Both the position numbers and the translations under genes were made by a program. A stretch of DNA of 29,039 nt. Origin: UBA11524 sp963642705. Lineage in GTDB: Bacteria; Bacillota; Clostridia; Christensenellales; Aristaeellaceae. The first letter of the stretch is position 1. Each line of letters starts with the position of its first letter. The notes beneath the pieces are model-generated. The model made no database searches. It was not told where the DNA came from and saw nothing but the letters and a program-made list of their open reading frames with translations. The stretch covers positions 1-29,039 of the forward strand of contig CAVIHU010000023.1 in NCBI GenBank assembly GCA_963642705.1, given 5' to 3'. Shown in pieces: positions 14,082 through 22,046 of this stretch.

Positions 14082-15758
14082 TTATGCCTTGCAGTAACCG
14101 TTCATGACGGCTTCCAGCGCATCAAGGCGCTTTTCTGCCGATGCCTGATCCTCGCCGCGGGCGAACAGGTATGCCTTGAGCTTCGGCTCCGTGCCGGACG
14201 GACGGACGATGATCCTGCAGCCATCCGCAAGCGCGAAGGACAGCACATCGCTCCTGGGCAGACCGGTTTCGTCGTTCTGGTAGTCAATGCGCGATGCAGT
14301 CTTGAATTCGTCCTCCCTGAAGGAGTCAAGCGGTGCGCGCAGATGCTTCATGATGGCTGCCATGGTCGCCGCACCTGCCTCGCCTTCATACTCGAAGGTC
14401 AGCAAGCGCTGTCCGTAGAAGCCGTACTCCTGCCGCAGCGCGTTCAGCTTGTCCAGCAGCGTCATGCCTTGCGCCTTGTAGTTCGCCGCCATTTCGCAGA
14501 CGAGCACCGCCGCGTTGACGGCGTCCTTGTCGCGCACGTCCGTGCCGGAAAGGTAGCCGTAGCTCTCCTCGAAGCCGAAGATATACCGCTCCGCATGGCC
14601 TTCCGCCTCGAGCTTGCCGATCTGCTCTCCGATGAACTTGAAGCCGGTCAGCACATTGCGCAGCTCCACGCCGTACTTCCTGCAAATCGGCACCGCCATC
14701 TCCGTCGTGACGATCGTCTTGACGGCGACAGGCGTCAGTGCGTCCGCATCGCTCCTGCGGTGGCTGCACACGTAGTCCAGCAGCAGCACGCCCATGTCAT
14801 TGCCGGAAATCAGCGTGACCGTGTCGCCCTGACGCACGCCCGCGCCGATGCGGTCGCAGTCGGGGTCGGTCGCGATGCACAAATCCGCCTGCACGGCAAT
14901 CGCCTTGTCAATTGCCAGCTTCATTGCTTCACGGATTTCGGGATTCGGGTAAGGGCATGTCGGAAAGCGGCCGTCCGGCAGCTCCTGCTCCGTTACGATG
15001 TCGACCTGTACATTCCCCAACCGATGCAGCATCTCGCGGACAGGCACGTTGCCCGTGCCGTTCAGGGGACTGTAGACGATGTGCAGCGGCTCGGTGCTCG
15101 GCGCAATGCGCAGCTTGTCGATCGCCTGATAGTAGCTCTCGATGGTCTCGTCGTCGATGTAGGTGACCATGCCGCTGTCAAGATACTCCCTGAAGGACGG
15201 CAGATGCGGCTGAAGCGTCTGCTCAGCGGCAATGTGCGCGTAAATCCGGTCTGCCGCCTCGATGGTAATCTGGCAGCCGTCCGCGCCGTAGACCTTGTAG
15301 CCGTTGAATTTTGCCGGATTGTGGCTTGCCGTCACCATGACGCCCGCGCTGGTGTGCAGGTGGCGCACGGCGTAGGACAGCATGGGGGTCGGCATCAGCG
15401 TCCGGTAAAGGTACACGCGGATGCCCATTTCCGCAAGCGTTGCGGCGGTCAGCTCGGCAAAATCGCGGCTGTGAATGCGGCTGTCGCAGCTGACGGCGCA
15501 GGTGGGATGCTCCTCCTTCTCCAGCAGGTAGCGCCCCAGACCGCGCGTCGCCTTTGATACGGTGTAGAGGTTCATCCGATTTTCGCCCACGCCCAGCACA
15601 CCGCGCAGACCGCCTGTGCCGAATGCAAGGCTGCGGTAGAAGCTGTCATGCAGTTCATCGGGAGAAAGCTTCCGGAGCTGACTGCGAAGCTCCTCGTTCA
15701 TGCCCGGGCAGCGAAGCCACGACTGGTAGCGTTCCTGAATGGATTGTTCTTCGTTCAT
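14082..15758 (-). CDS. pgcA: Phosphoglucomutase / phosphomannomutase (alpha-D-phosphohexomutase)
   Basis: A 558-residue enzyme interconverting hexose 1- and 6-phosphates. All four signature loops of the superfamily are visible: the phosphoserine loop TASHNP (residues 143-148, Ser145), the metal loop DPDCDR (298-303), the sugar-specificity loop GFEESYGY (395-402) and the phosphate-binding loop RPSGTEPK (519-526). The length and the GFEESYGY loop match the Firmicutes PgcA type, which supplies glucose 1-phosphate for glycolipid and wall-polymer synthesis. The ATG follows GAGGAGG. It is monocistronic as far as the sequence shows. Confidence 0.95.
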   Translation of the reverse strand: MNEEQSIQERYQSWLRCPGMNEELRSQLRKLSPDELHDSFYRSLAFGTGGLRGVLGVGENRMNLYTVSKATRGLGRYLLEKEEHPTCAVSCDSRIHSRDFAELTAATLAEMGIRVYLYRTLMPTPMLSYAVRHLHTSAGVMVTASHNPAKFNGYKVYGADGCQITIEAADRIYAHIAAEQTLQPHLPSFREYLDSGMVTYIDDETIESYYQAIDKLRIAPSTEPLHIVYSPLNGTGNVPVREMLHRLGNVQVDIVTEQELPDGRFPTCPYPNPEIREAMKLAIDKAIAVQADLCIATDPDCDRIGAGVRQGDTVTLISGNDMGVLLLDYVCSHRRSDADALTPVAVKTIVTTEMAVPICRKYGVELRNVLTGFKFIGEQIGKLEAEGHAERYIFGFEESYGYLSGTDVRDKDAVNAAVLVCEMAANYKAQGMTLLDKLNALRQEYGFYGQRLLTFEYEGEAGAATMAAIMKHLRAPLDSFREDEFKTASRIDYQNDETGLPRSDVLSFALADGCRIIVRPSGTEPKLKAYLFARGEDQASAEKRLDALEAVMNGYCKA

Positions 15759-15809
15759 GGGTATGCGCCTCCTCTTTCGTTAAGGTAATGCCTTTTTGAT
15801 CCTCCATAC

Positions 15810-15842
15810 AAAAAACAGCAGACATGCGCCGGGAAAGCGCAT
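15810..15842 (-). terminator. Terminator downstream of the 192-residue protein gene
   Basis: ATGCGC (15824-15829) and GCGCAT (15837-15842) form a stem; on the minus strand a T-run (TTTTTT, 15811-15816) follows after seven bases. It separates this gene from the phosphohexomutase gene. Confidence 0.55.
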
Positions 15843-15881
15843 CATGCGTGCGCCGGAGCCATTCTGCCGTTTGTTGCTGCA

Positions 15882-16460
15882 TTATCCGGCGCGCGTTGCG
15901 CCGCTTTCGCCGTCCTCCTCAAAGCGCTGAGGCGGATTCGGCGTTGTCATTTCCTTCGGGGCATATTCAGGCTCAAACAGACTTGCCTTGCCCCAATCCC
16001 ACTGGAAGCGATCCGTCCGCAGCTCCAGATTGCTCTGGCGCAGCAGGATGGCGGTATTCTCCAGCATGAAAAACAATCCGCGCGCGAGCTGACCGCGATG
16101 ACTGCCGAAATCGCGGACGATCATGCTGCTCAGATCCTCGCAGCGGAACATCGGATGCCCTGCGAAGCCGAACAGACTCGTGCTTCTCGGCTTGCTGTCC
16201 GCCTGGATCAGCAGCGGCACCGTACCCATCCACCAGCCTTCATGGTCAATCTGCTCGCTGAGCCGCGATGCCGTGCCGGGCGCAAGATGAAAGAAGTCGC
16301 TCTCAAGAATCTCTTCGCGCTCGTTGAATGTGCGGAACATCAGCGTATCATCCTGATAAATGGTGATGCGGAAGGCTCTCGGTCCGCTCCAGACGCGTTC
16401 GTGGGAAAGATATGCATAGGCAAAAACAGGGACGGCCCCTTCGTATTCCACCATATACAT
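15882..16460 (-). CDS. Unrecognised 192-residue protein
   Basis: I do not recognise this protein. It starts MYMVEYEGAVPVFAYAYLSH and looks like a soluble, mixed alpha/beta protein without signal peptide or membrane segment. Aromatic and charged residues are scattered (HEGWWMG, FQWDWGKASLFEPEY), and the last 35 residues are hydrophilic and probably disordered. Two ATGs (16460 and 16454) both have a good ribosome site in AGGAGGGAAGGAG. It has its own strong promoter and a terminator, so it is a single-gene unit. It marks the last intact chromosomal gene before the mobile region. Confidence 0.75.
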   Translation of the reverse strand: MYMVEYEGAVPVFAYAYLSHERVWSGPRAFRITIYQDDTLMFRTFNEREEILESDFFHLAPGTASRLSEQIDHEGWWMGTVPLLIQADSKPRSTSLFGFAGHPMFRCEDLSSMIVRDFGSHRGQLARGLFFMLENTAILLRQSNLELRTDRFQWDWGKASLFEPEYAPKEMTTPNPPQRFEEDGESGATRAG

Positions 16461-16493
16461 GCTCCTTCCCTCCTCTTAACAAACACACTTAAT

Positions 16494-16522
16494 ATATTAT
16501 TATTTTTTGATGCGTTCGTCAA
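16494..16522 (-). promoter_or_regulatory. Promoter of the 192-residue protein gene
   Basis: TTGACG (16517-16522) and TAATAT (16494-16499) on the minus strand are 17 bases apart, a good sigma-A promoter. It remains intact only about 25-30 bases from the recombinase relic, so the insertion did not remove it. Confidence 0.7.
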
Positions 16523-16550
16523 GCATTTTTTGTGCAAAATTCGGATTTTG

Positions 16551-16751
16551 AATGCAGAAAAAGAAAACGCAAAGGAAGTCAGGAACCAGATCGACGATCT
16601 GCTCTCCTGGGCGGAGTGCTACGACAAGGCGGACATCGGAGCCAGGCACCTGATCGTTGCAAGGCTGGTGGAGCGGGTGAATGTCAGCACGGGCTACAAG
16701 GTACACATCAAGTTCAGAATTTCACTCAAGCAGTTCCTCGGTCAGGAGTAA
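16551..16751 (+). pseudogene. C-terminal relic of a serine recombinase
   Basis: The plus-strand frame reads NAEKENAKEVRNQIDDLL, then ARHLIVARLVERVNVSTGY and FRISLKQFLGQE, which is the conserved end of a family of large serine recombinases of mobile elements (the helical tail ending in an x-x-V-x-F-x-I-S-L-x-Q-F-L motif). Only about 66 residues remain; the catalytic, recombinase and zinc-ribbon domains are missing. Its frame runs upstream without a start of its own. It points toward the two prophage recombinases, which are on the other strand, and differs from both at the C-terminus. It keeps its own terminator. Confidence 0.8.
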
Positions 16752-16772
16752 AAGACTGACCGAGGAATTTTT
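16735..16772 (+). terminator. Strong terminator of the recombinase relic
   Basis: TCCTCGGTCAG (16735-16745) and CTGACCGAGGA (16756-16766) form a perfect 11-pair stem, followed by ATTTTT. The left arm includes the last codons of the relic, and the stop lies in the loop. Confidence 0.9.
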
Positions 16773-17214
16773 CTGCGTAGCAAGAATGATGCTCCGCTGT
16801 TTTTTCATGGGAGAATGCGTGTTATCCGTCCGGCAACCCGTTCACACAATGCGGGCAAGCCGTCAACATCGAAAACGGGCAAGAAAGATGCGCAAAGAAA
16901 CCAACCCGTTCACATCGACACGGTGCTGCCGTTCACAATAAAATGAAACTGAACCCCCAAAAATGAGTGATTGTTCGGGATAATCCATGTTCGAGAGAAC
17001 GTAACGGTATGCCGGATTCGCTCCTTTTGATGGAGAAGGGGATTCAATTTGATGCAAAGAAAAGCCCCGAAAGCCTTACGCCTTCGAGGTTATTTGGCTA
17101 ATCCCACTGAGGTTGATACAATATGGGGAAAATGCTTGAATACTGGTGGGGTAAGTGTAAGGGGGTATGTCCGGCAACAACGTATTAAGCATAGCATGTT
17201 TTTCTCTAACTGGC
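16773..17214. other. Gene-free boundary between the relic and the prophage
   Basis: About 440 bases without a gene I can support. The composition drops to a lower GC than the flanks. The motif CCCGTTCACA occurs twice (near 16841 and 16904). A minus-strand frame of 64 codons (16863-17057) has no ribosome site or recognisable family. The left attachment site of the prophage probably lies here or just to the left, but I cannot point to the core without the right end. Confidence 0.5.
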
Positions 17215-17270
17215 AAATAAAAAAGCCCGCCTGCACACCCCGGTCTCACACCGAGGAATGCAGGAGGGCT
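17215..17270 (-). terminator. Terminator of the recombinase operon
   Basis: AGCCCGCCTGCA (17224-17235) pairs with TGCAGGAGGGCT (17259-17270) with one mismatch, and an inner CGGT/ACCG stem lies in the loop. On the minus strand a T-rich tract (TTTTTTATTTG) follows. It is 8 bases beyond the recombinase stop. Confidence 0.85.
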
Positions 17271-17278
17271 GCTCATTT

Positions 17279-18874
17279 TCAAACCGTCATCTCTATCCCA
17301 TTTCGAAAAGCAACCTTCACGCCGCCGTCCAGATTGACCGTTATCCTGTCAATCGTCGCGTTCCAAAGCTCCGTCGAGAAAACCATGACCGGCTGTTCAT
17401 TCGCTAATACAGCATCTCGAAAGGTTTCAATTTCCCTGCGTTGACCCTTGCGTCGGGCGCATTCAGCATCAATCTCCTTGACCCGATCCGCCGCCTTGTG
17501 AAAGCGCTCCGTCAGGCTGTTGTACTTTCGATTGTACTCTACCTGGTCGAGAGCGGCGCTGGCGTTCTGACCCACGGCCTGCCGGATCAGTTCGGATACG
17601 ATGCCCATCTCGACCTGCAAGGCTTCCTTCTCCGCATCCAGTTCCGCTGTGTCGGTCAGATGCTGGAGGATCGCCTGCATATCGTCAGCAATGAAGTCTT
17701 TCTGCACCAGCAGCTGATTGAAGGCCGCCAGAAACTTCTGCTCAATCATCGGCTCGCTCAGGTGCGGCGTTTGGCACCCAGTCCCCTTGACGAAGCGGGC
17801 GTTGCATTGCCAGACGGTGCGGCGGTATTTGTCATTGGAGTGCCACACCTTGCTGCCGTACACGCTGCCGCAGCAGCCGCAATAAATTCTGCCGGAGAAG
17901 CAGTGCTGGCTGTTGTGCTGGCGGCCCAGCTTCCTTCGACGCTCCAATTCCAGCTGCACTCCCTCATAAACCTCATCGCTCACGATGGCCGGATGGCTGT
18001 TTTCGACGTAGTACTGCGGCACTTCGCCTTCGTTGACCTTCATCTTTTTGGTCAGGAAGTCCGTGCAGAAGGTCTTTTGCAGCAGCGCATCGCCCTTGTA
18101 TTTTTCGTTGGTGAGGATGCTCAGAATGGTTCGGGGCTGCCATGTGCTGCGACCGGATGGTGAAAGAACGCCCTCACTCTCCAAGGTCAGCTTGATTTTG
18201 TAGGGAGTCATCCCATCCAAGAACAGGCGATAGATGCGGTGAACGGTCTCCGCTTCCTCCGGCACAATTTCCGGCTCCCCGTTTTCGCCCTTACGATAGC
18301 CGAGAAACTGCTTGTAGGGCATGGACACCTTGCCGTCCGCAAAACGCTTGCGCTGGCCCCGTGTCACATTTTCGGAAATGCTTCGGCTCTCCTCCTGCGC
18401 CAACGAGGACATGATGGTCAGCAGCAGCTCACCCTTGGAATCCAGCGTGTAGATGTTCTGTTCCTCAAAGTACACCTCCACGCCGTGCTCCTTGAGCAGG
18501 CGAATGGTGGTCAGGCTGTCTACCGTATTGCGGGCAAAGCGACTGACCGATTTCGTGATAATCAGGTCGATCTTCCCGGCCAGTGCGTCGGCGATTATGT
18601 CGTTGAACCGCTCTCTGCGCTTGGTGCTGGTGCCGGTGATTCCCTTGTCCGCATAGACCTGCACGAAACGCCAGTCCGGCTTGGCGCTGATGTAATCCGT
18701 ATAATAGCTGACCTGCGCTTCATAGCTGGTTTTCTGCTCATCGCTGTTGGTGGAAACGCGGGCATAGGCCGCCACGCGGCGCTTGCGCTTTTCCGCAATG
18801 GGTGTGGCTGTGAAACGGTTGAGCGTAGCCGGGAAAACGGTAATTCGTGGGCTTGCAGCGTAATTTTCACTCAT
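17279..18874 (-). CDS. Large serine recombinase (probable prophage integrase)
   Basis: A 531-residue site-specific recombinase. The resolvase/invertase catalytic domain begins with RVAAYARVSTNSDEQ; Ser41 is the expected nucleophile. It continues with DKGITGTSTKRRERF and KSVSRFARNTVD. The recombinase domain follows from about residue 190 (GYRKGENGEPEIVPEEA), then a zinc ribbon with IYCGCCGSVYG and later cysteines (WQCNARF, GTGCQTPH), and a coiled-coil C-terminal region. Complete and uninterrupted. The chosen ATG (18874) has AAGGAG with eight-base spacing; it overlaps by eight bases the end of the broken recombinase upstream. Likely performs integration and, with a directionality factor, excision. 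Confidence 0.9.
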   Translation of the reverse strand: MSENYAASPRITVFPATLNRFTATPIAEKRKRRVAAYARVSTNSDEQKTSYEAQVSYYTDYISAKPDWRFVQVYADKGITGTSTKRRERFNDIIADALAGKIDLIITKSVSRFARNTVDSLTTIRLLKEHGVEVYFEEQNIYTLDSKGELLLTIMSSLAQEESRSISENVTRGQRKRFADGKVSMPYKQFLGYRKGENGEPEIVPEEAETVHRIYRLFLDGMTPYKIKLTLESEGVLSPSGRSTWQPRTILSILTNEKYKGDALLQKTFCTDFLTKKMKVNEGEVPQYYVENSHPAIVSDEVYEGVQLELERRRKLGRQHNSQHCFSGRIYCGCCGSVYGSKVWHSNDKYRRTVWQCNARFVKGTGCQTPHLSEPMIEQKFLAAFNQLLVQKDFIADDMQAILQHLTDTAELDAEKEALQVEMGIVSELIRQAVGQNASAALDQVEYNRKYNSLTERFHKAADRVKEIDAECARRKGQRREIETFRDAVLANEQPVMVFSTELWNATIDRITVNLDGGVKVAFRNGIEMTV

Positions 18875-20178
18875 GGTCATATCTCCTTCTGGCGTGCGCG
18901 GCGGCCTGTACTCGCATATCGTCTGACCAGCTGTCGCGGCGGGAATGATCCTGCCAGACAACTTCCTGCTCTTGTCCATCTCGGAAAATGTAGCGCAGGC
19001 AGTTGGGGCCGGTTACATGGATGCACTCAATGGCAGCCTCAAAGGCTTCTTCATCGAATTCCTCAAGGCCCAATACACTGGCGGATGTTTGCAGCAGGAT
19101 GCTTTCGGGAATTTGCTTGCTGGCACAATACTTTTTCCCCTTCATATTATAGGTGGTGCAGATCCACACCGGCTTGGAATAGGGCGTTCCCGCCGAGGCG
19201 ATTTTGCGACGTAATAGCTGCCGCACTGGTCGCAGCGGAGAAGACCGCTGAAGGGGTAACGCCCCGATGAATCTCGATTGGGATGATAGTGCGCAATGCG
19301 GATTGCGGTCAGACGCTGCACTGCATCGAAGGTTTCCCGGTCGATAATCGGCTCATGGGCATCGTGTACCAGATACTGCGGCAGCTCGCCACGGTTGGGT
19401 AGCTGCTTCTTTTGTAGATGGTCGGCAACGAAGGTTTTCTGCAATCGCAGATCGCCCACATAGCACTCGTTTTTCAACATGGTCGTGATGACACTGGGCC
19501 ACCACTGGTCGCTGTTCATCGGCGGGATATGTGCATCATTCAGCTTTTGCTGATCATCTCCCGGCCCATGCCGTCCAGATAATCGCGGAAGATCATCCGG
19601 ACAACTTTCGCTTCTTCCGGGACAATTTCCAGCCTTCCTCTTTTCATTTTGTACCCGTAAATGCGAAAGAAGCTGGGTTTACCCCGTTGAAAGTCGTTGC
19701 GGATGCGCCACTTGCAGTTTTCCGAAACGCTGCGGCTTTCCTCCTGCGCAAAAGAAGCGAGGATGGAAAGCATCAGCTCTCCATCCCCGTTCATCGAGTG
19801 AATATTCTGTTCTTCAAAAAACACATCCACGCCCAGCGCTTTCAGCTCCCGCACAGTTTCCAGCAGCGTTACCGTATTGCGGGCGAAGCGGCTGAGACTT
19901 TTGACGATGATCATGTCGATCTGGCCGTTTCTGCAGTCCGCCAGCAGCCGTTGAAAGTCCTTCCGTTCCTTCGTTGTGCCGGTCACTTCATCCGCATAAA
20001 TGCCAGCAAAAATCCAGTCGGGATTGCGCTGAATCAGATCGCTGAAGTAGCTGACCTGCGCGGAGAGGGAATGCAGCATCGCGTCCTTTACGCAGGAAAT
20101 CCGCGCATAAGCGGCCACGCGCTTCTTCCCGGCTTTCTTTCTGCCGCCCGGCATGGTTTGATAAATGATTTTTGCCAC
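18867..20178 (-). pseudogene. Second serine recombinase, broken by two frameshifts
   Basis: Three consecutive frames make up one recombinase. The first (from GTG 20178, AAGGAGGTGA upstream) holds the catalytic domain with RVAAYARISCVKD and KSLSRFARNTVT and ends GMGREMISKS. After about 19545-19548 (a run of four A on the minus strand where five would restore the frame) the next frame continues with QKLNDAHIPP and VADHLQKKQLPNRGELPQY. Near 19206-19211 a second single-base loss, inside CGSYYV/RKIASAG, shifts to the third frame (KPVWICTTYNMKGKKYC). All family domains are represented. As sequenced it cannot make a full protein; tandem recombinases of this kind often act together, so this may affect the mobility of the prophage. 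Confidence 0.85.
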
Positions 20179-20243
20179 TCGGCTCACCTCCTTGGCAGCT
20201 GGCATGTTACCTCTGAAGCCCGGACAAAGCAAGTTAAATTGTA

Positions 20244-20402
20244 TCAACAACGAGCAGAAAAAATCGGCTGATACTTCTCCCGCAAAAGCTGTTCTGCGCT
20301 GCGAAATTCATCCATGGAGATCACGCCGTTTCCCAGCATGGCGCGGCAAATAGAGAGCATTGCCTGATACCGGATTTCCTTTTCAAAACCTTGCTGTGTC
20401 AT
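20244..20402 (-). CDS. Small protein upstream of the recombinases (SHOCT-like)
   Basis: A 52-residue protein beginning MTQQGFEKEIRYQAML and ending in LLREKYQPIFSARC. The helical segment NGVISMDEFRSAEQLLREKY resembles the short C-terminal helix pair (SHOCT-like) that is commonly encoded just ahead of serine recombinases in Clostridia prophages. It may help recombinase function or control, but the role is unknown. The start ATG 20402 has GAGGTAAGG very close. A strong terminator ends only about ten bases before it. Confidence 0.65.
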   Translation of the reverse strand: MTQQGFEKEIRYQAMLSICRAMLGNGVISMDEFRSAEQLLREKYQPIFSARC

Positions 20403-20410
20403 TTCCTTAC

Positions 20411-20461
20411 CTCAAAAAAGAGAATCGGATTGAGCCGTTGTCTAAAACAGCCCAATCCGAT
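20411..20461 (-). terminator. Strong terminator between the lysis genes and the recombinase module
   Basis: On the minus strand ATCGGATTG, GGCTGTT, a six-base loop, AACGGCT and CAATCCGAT form a 16-pair stem (two wobbles), followed by TCTCTTTTTT. It begins 4 bases after the lysin stop and its T-run ends just before the ribosome site of the 52-residue protein. Confidence 0.9.
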
Positions 20462-20464
20462 CCA

Positions 20465-21541
20465 TCAGATGATTTTAGCGAGTTTTCCGGACACCCAGCC
20501 CACGCGGGAGCCGATGACAAGCGCGTGCCAGCCATTGGCGGCGGATGCCACATAGTCAAACGTACTTCCCGGCGCGACAGCAGAAATACGGGCGTATTCA
20601 GTGCTATTGCCGCAGCGGACGTTCACCTTGCCGCCCTCGGAGACAATCACCACTGTCGTACCAACTGGAGCAGGTTCATCAGGCGTGGGCTGTTCCGGTG
20701 TGTCAGGCTGACCGTCGTCATCTGCAACAGCGTCTATCAGCACTGCGTGGGTTTTATCACCGTACTTGCCGTCCGCTTCCAGACCGGCTTTCTTCTGGAA
20801 CGCCAGCAGCGCCTTTTCCGTTTCAACGCCGAATTCAGCATCCGCGCCATACTTGGGCAGCGCGTAGCTCAGCTGCATCAGCAGCTCTTGCAGGGCTTTT
20901 ACGTCAGAACCAGCCATGCCGCGTTTCAACAGGCGGCTTCCAAGCGCAATCTCCGGTACAGGAACATCTGCGGCAGCTTCTCCGTACTGAATGAAAGGCA
21001 GCTTGTACCAGTACTTCCACTTGCGTTCCTTGACCTTTGTGCGCACACAACCGTAATTGAAGCCGCGCCATTCCACAGCATAGCCGTTGCCAACGTAGTA
21101 ACCCACATGGCCATCCGTGTGCAGTGCCAGACCGATGATCTCCGGCAGAGTATCAATCGCGCCCCAATCCATACCCTTGGATTTCGCCCACGAGAACATG
21201 GAATTGGCACCTTTGTCAGGGCAGCCGTTGGCACCGTACTTGTTGGGAATGGTATTGTCCGTGCCGATTGCATCCAACATGGCTTAACCGCCGTTCGTCC
21301 ATGCATAGCCCTTCGTGCCGCCGATGCAGTCGCAAACGACCTTCTTATCCCGGATATCCTGCCTGTATTGGCTCATGCGAGACGAGGTATAATGGGACGG
21401 ATACTGCTTGCCCTTTCGGTTCAAAAGGCTGGTCGTAGCTTTGTAGCCGCATGTGCCGTACCAATAAGGCTGGCCTACCATCCGTAGACAGTAGGCCGCA
21501 AAATGCTCATTGGTAAAAGGCGTGTTGATTCGTTCGTTCAT
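20465..21541 (-). pseudogene. Endolysin (NlpC/P60-like, peptidoglycan-binding and SH3 domains) interrupted by TAA
   Basis: Two frames of the same phase are separated by one TAA at 21284-21286. The first part (85 residues) ends KGYAWTNGG and holds the expected catalytic cysteine (Cys72 in VCDCIGG). The second part starts at an internal ATG two codons later and holds GTDNTIPNKYGANGCPDK and the expected histidine motif DGHVGYYVGNG, then a peptidoglycan-binding domain (KRGMAGSDVKALQELLMQL, FGVETEKALLAFQKK, DGKYGDKTHAVL) and a C-terminal bacterial SH3 domain (GGKVNVRCGNSTEYARI). Cysteine and histidine are thus on opposite sides of the stop. In related lysins the position is a sense codon; CAA to TAA would be one transition. 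The start ATG overlaps the holin stop. Confidence 0.8.
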
Positions 21542-21990
21542 TCCTGCTCATCCTCCTGTGCATCGTCTTTCTTCTCATCGGTGCGCCCATGCAGCTGCGC
21601 CAGCACGTCCTTCATCTTGTCGGGAATGGGCAGGCCGATGTGGGTCGCGTTCTCCAGCAGGGACAGGCCCTCGTTGGACAGGTAGAAGCAGATCACGGCA
21701 CTGCGCAGCGCGGAGCCGGTGCCCACGATGTGAATGTCCACCACATTGGCCACGCCCACCAGCATCAGGATCAGCACCTTTTTACAGATCCCCTTGAAGC
21801 CCACGGCGCTGGACAGTTTCTTATCGATCACGGCGCACATCAGGCCCGTAACATAATCCAACACCATGAAAATGATCAGCGCAATCATCAATCCGTCCAT
21901 GCCTCCCAGAAAGTAGCCCAGCCAGCCGCCAACCGCCGCGACGGCCATCTGAATCTTCGCCCAGATGATGTCAATGGAAAAGTTTCTCAT
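21538..21990 (-). CDS. Phage holin (phage holin family 4 / toxin-secretion type)
   Basis: A 150-residue membrane protein with three or four hydrophobic segments (AVAAVGGWLGYFLGG, LMIALIIFMVLDYVTGLMCA shown in part as IALIIFMVLDYVTG, VLILMLVGVANVVD, ICFYLSNEGLSLL). The LDYVTG motif followed by a K-G/K-K loop and the NEGLSLLENA segment are hallmarks of this holin family. The C-terminal tail is highly charged. The start at 21990 follows ACGGAGGAT. The stop overlaps the lysin start (ATGA). Intact. Confidence 0.9.
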   Translation of the reverse strand: MRNFSIDIIWAKIQMAVAAVGGWLGYFLGGMDGLMIALIIFMVLDYVTGLMCAVIDKKLSSAVGFKGICKKVLILMLVGVANVVDIHIVGTGSALRSAVICFYLSNEGLSLLENATHIGLPIPDKMKDVLAQLHGRTDEKKDDAQEDEQE

Positions 21991-22046
21991 TTCAATAATC
22001 CTCCGTTTGTATATTTCAAAAGCCGCCCTTGTGAGCGGCCCATGAG

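Noticed and set aside
14343..15557. 404-codon plus-strand frame opposite the phosphohexomutase
   Set aside because: The minus-strand enzyme has all four catalytic loops; the opposite frame is a composition artefact.
16863..17057. 64-codon minus-strand frame in the boundary segment
   Set aside because: No ribosome site, no recognised family, and within a low-complexity mobile boundary; kept only as part of the gene-free region.
20465..21541. Alternative genetic code (TAA as sense) in the prophage
   Set aside because: Other genes of the same prophage are open over their length without internal TAA and use TAA as a terminal stop, for example at 22755, so general reassignment is unlikely.
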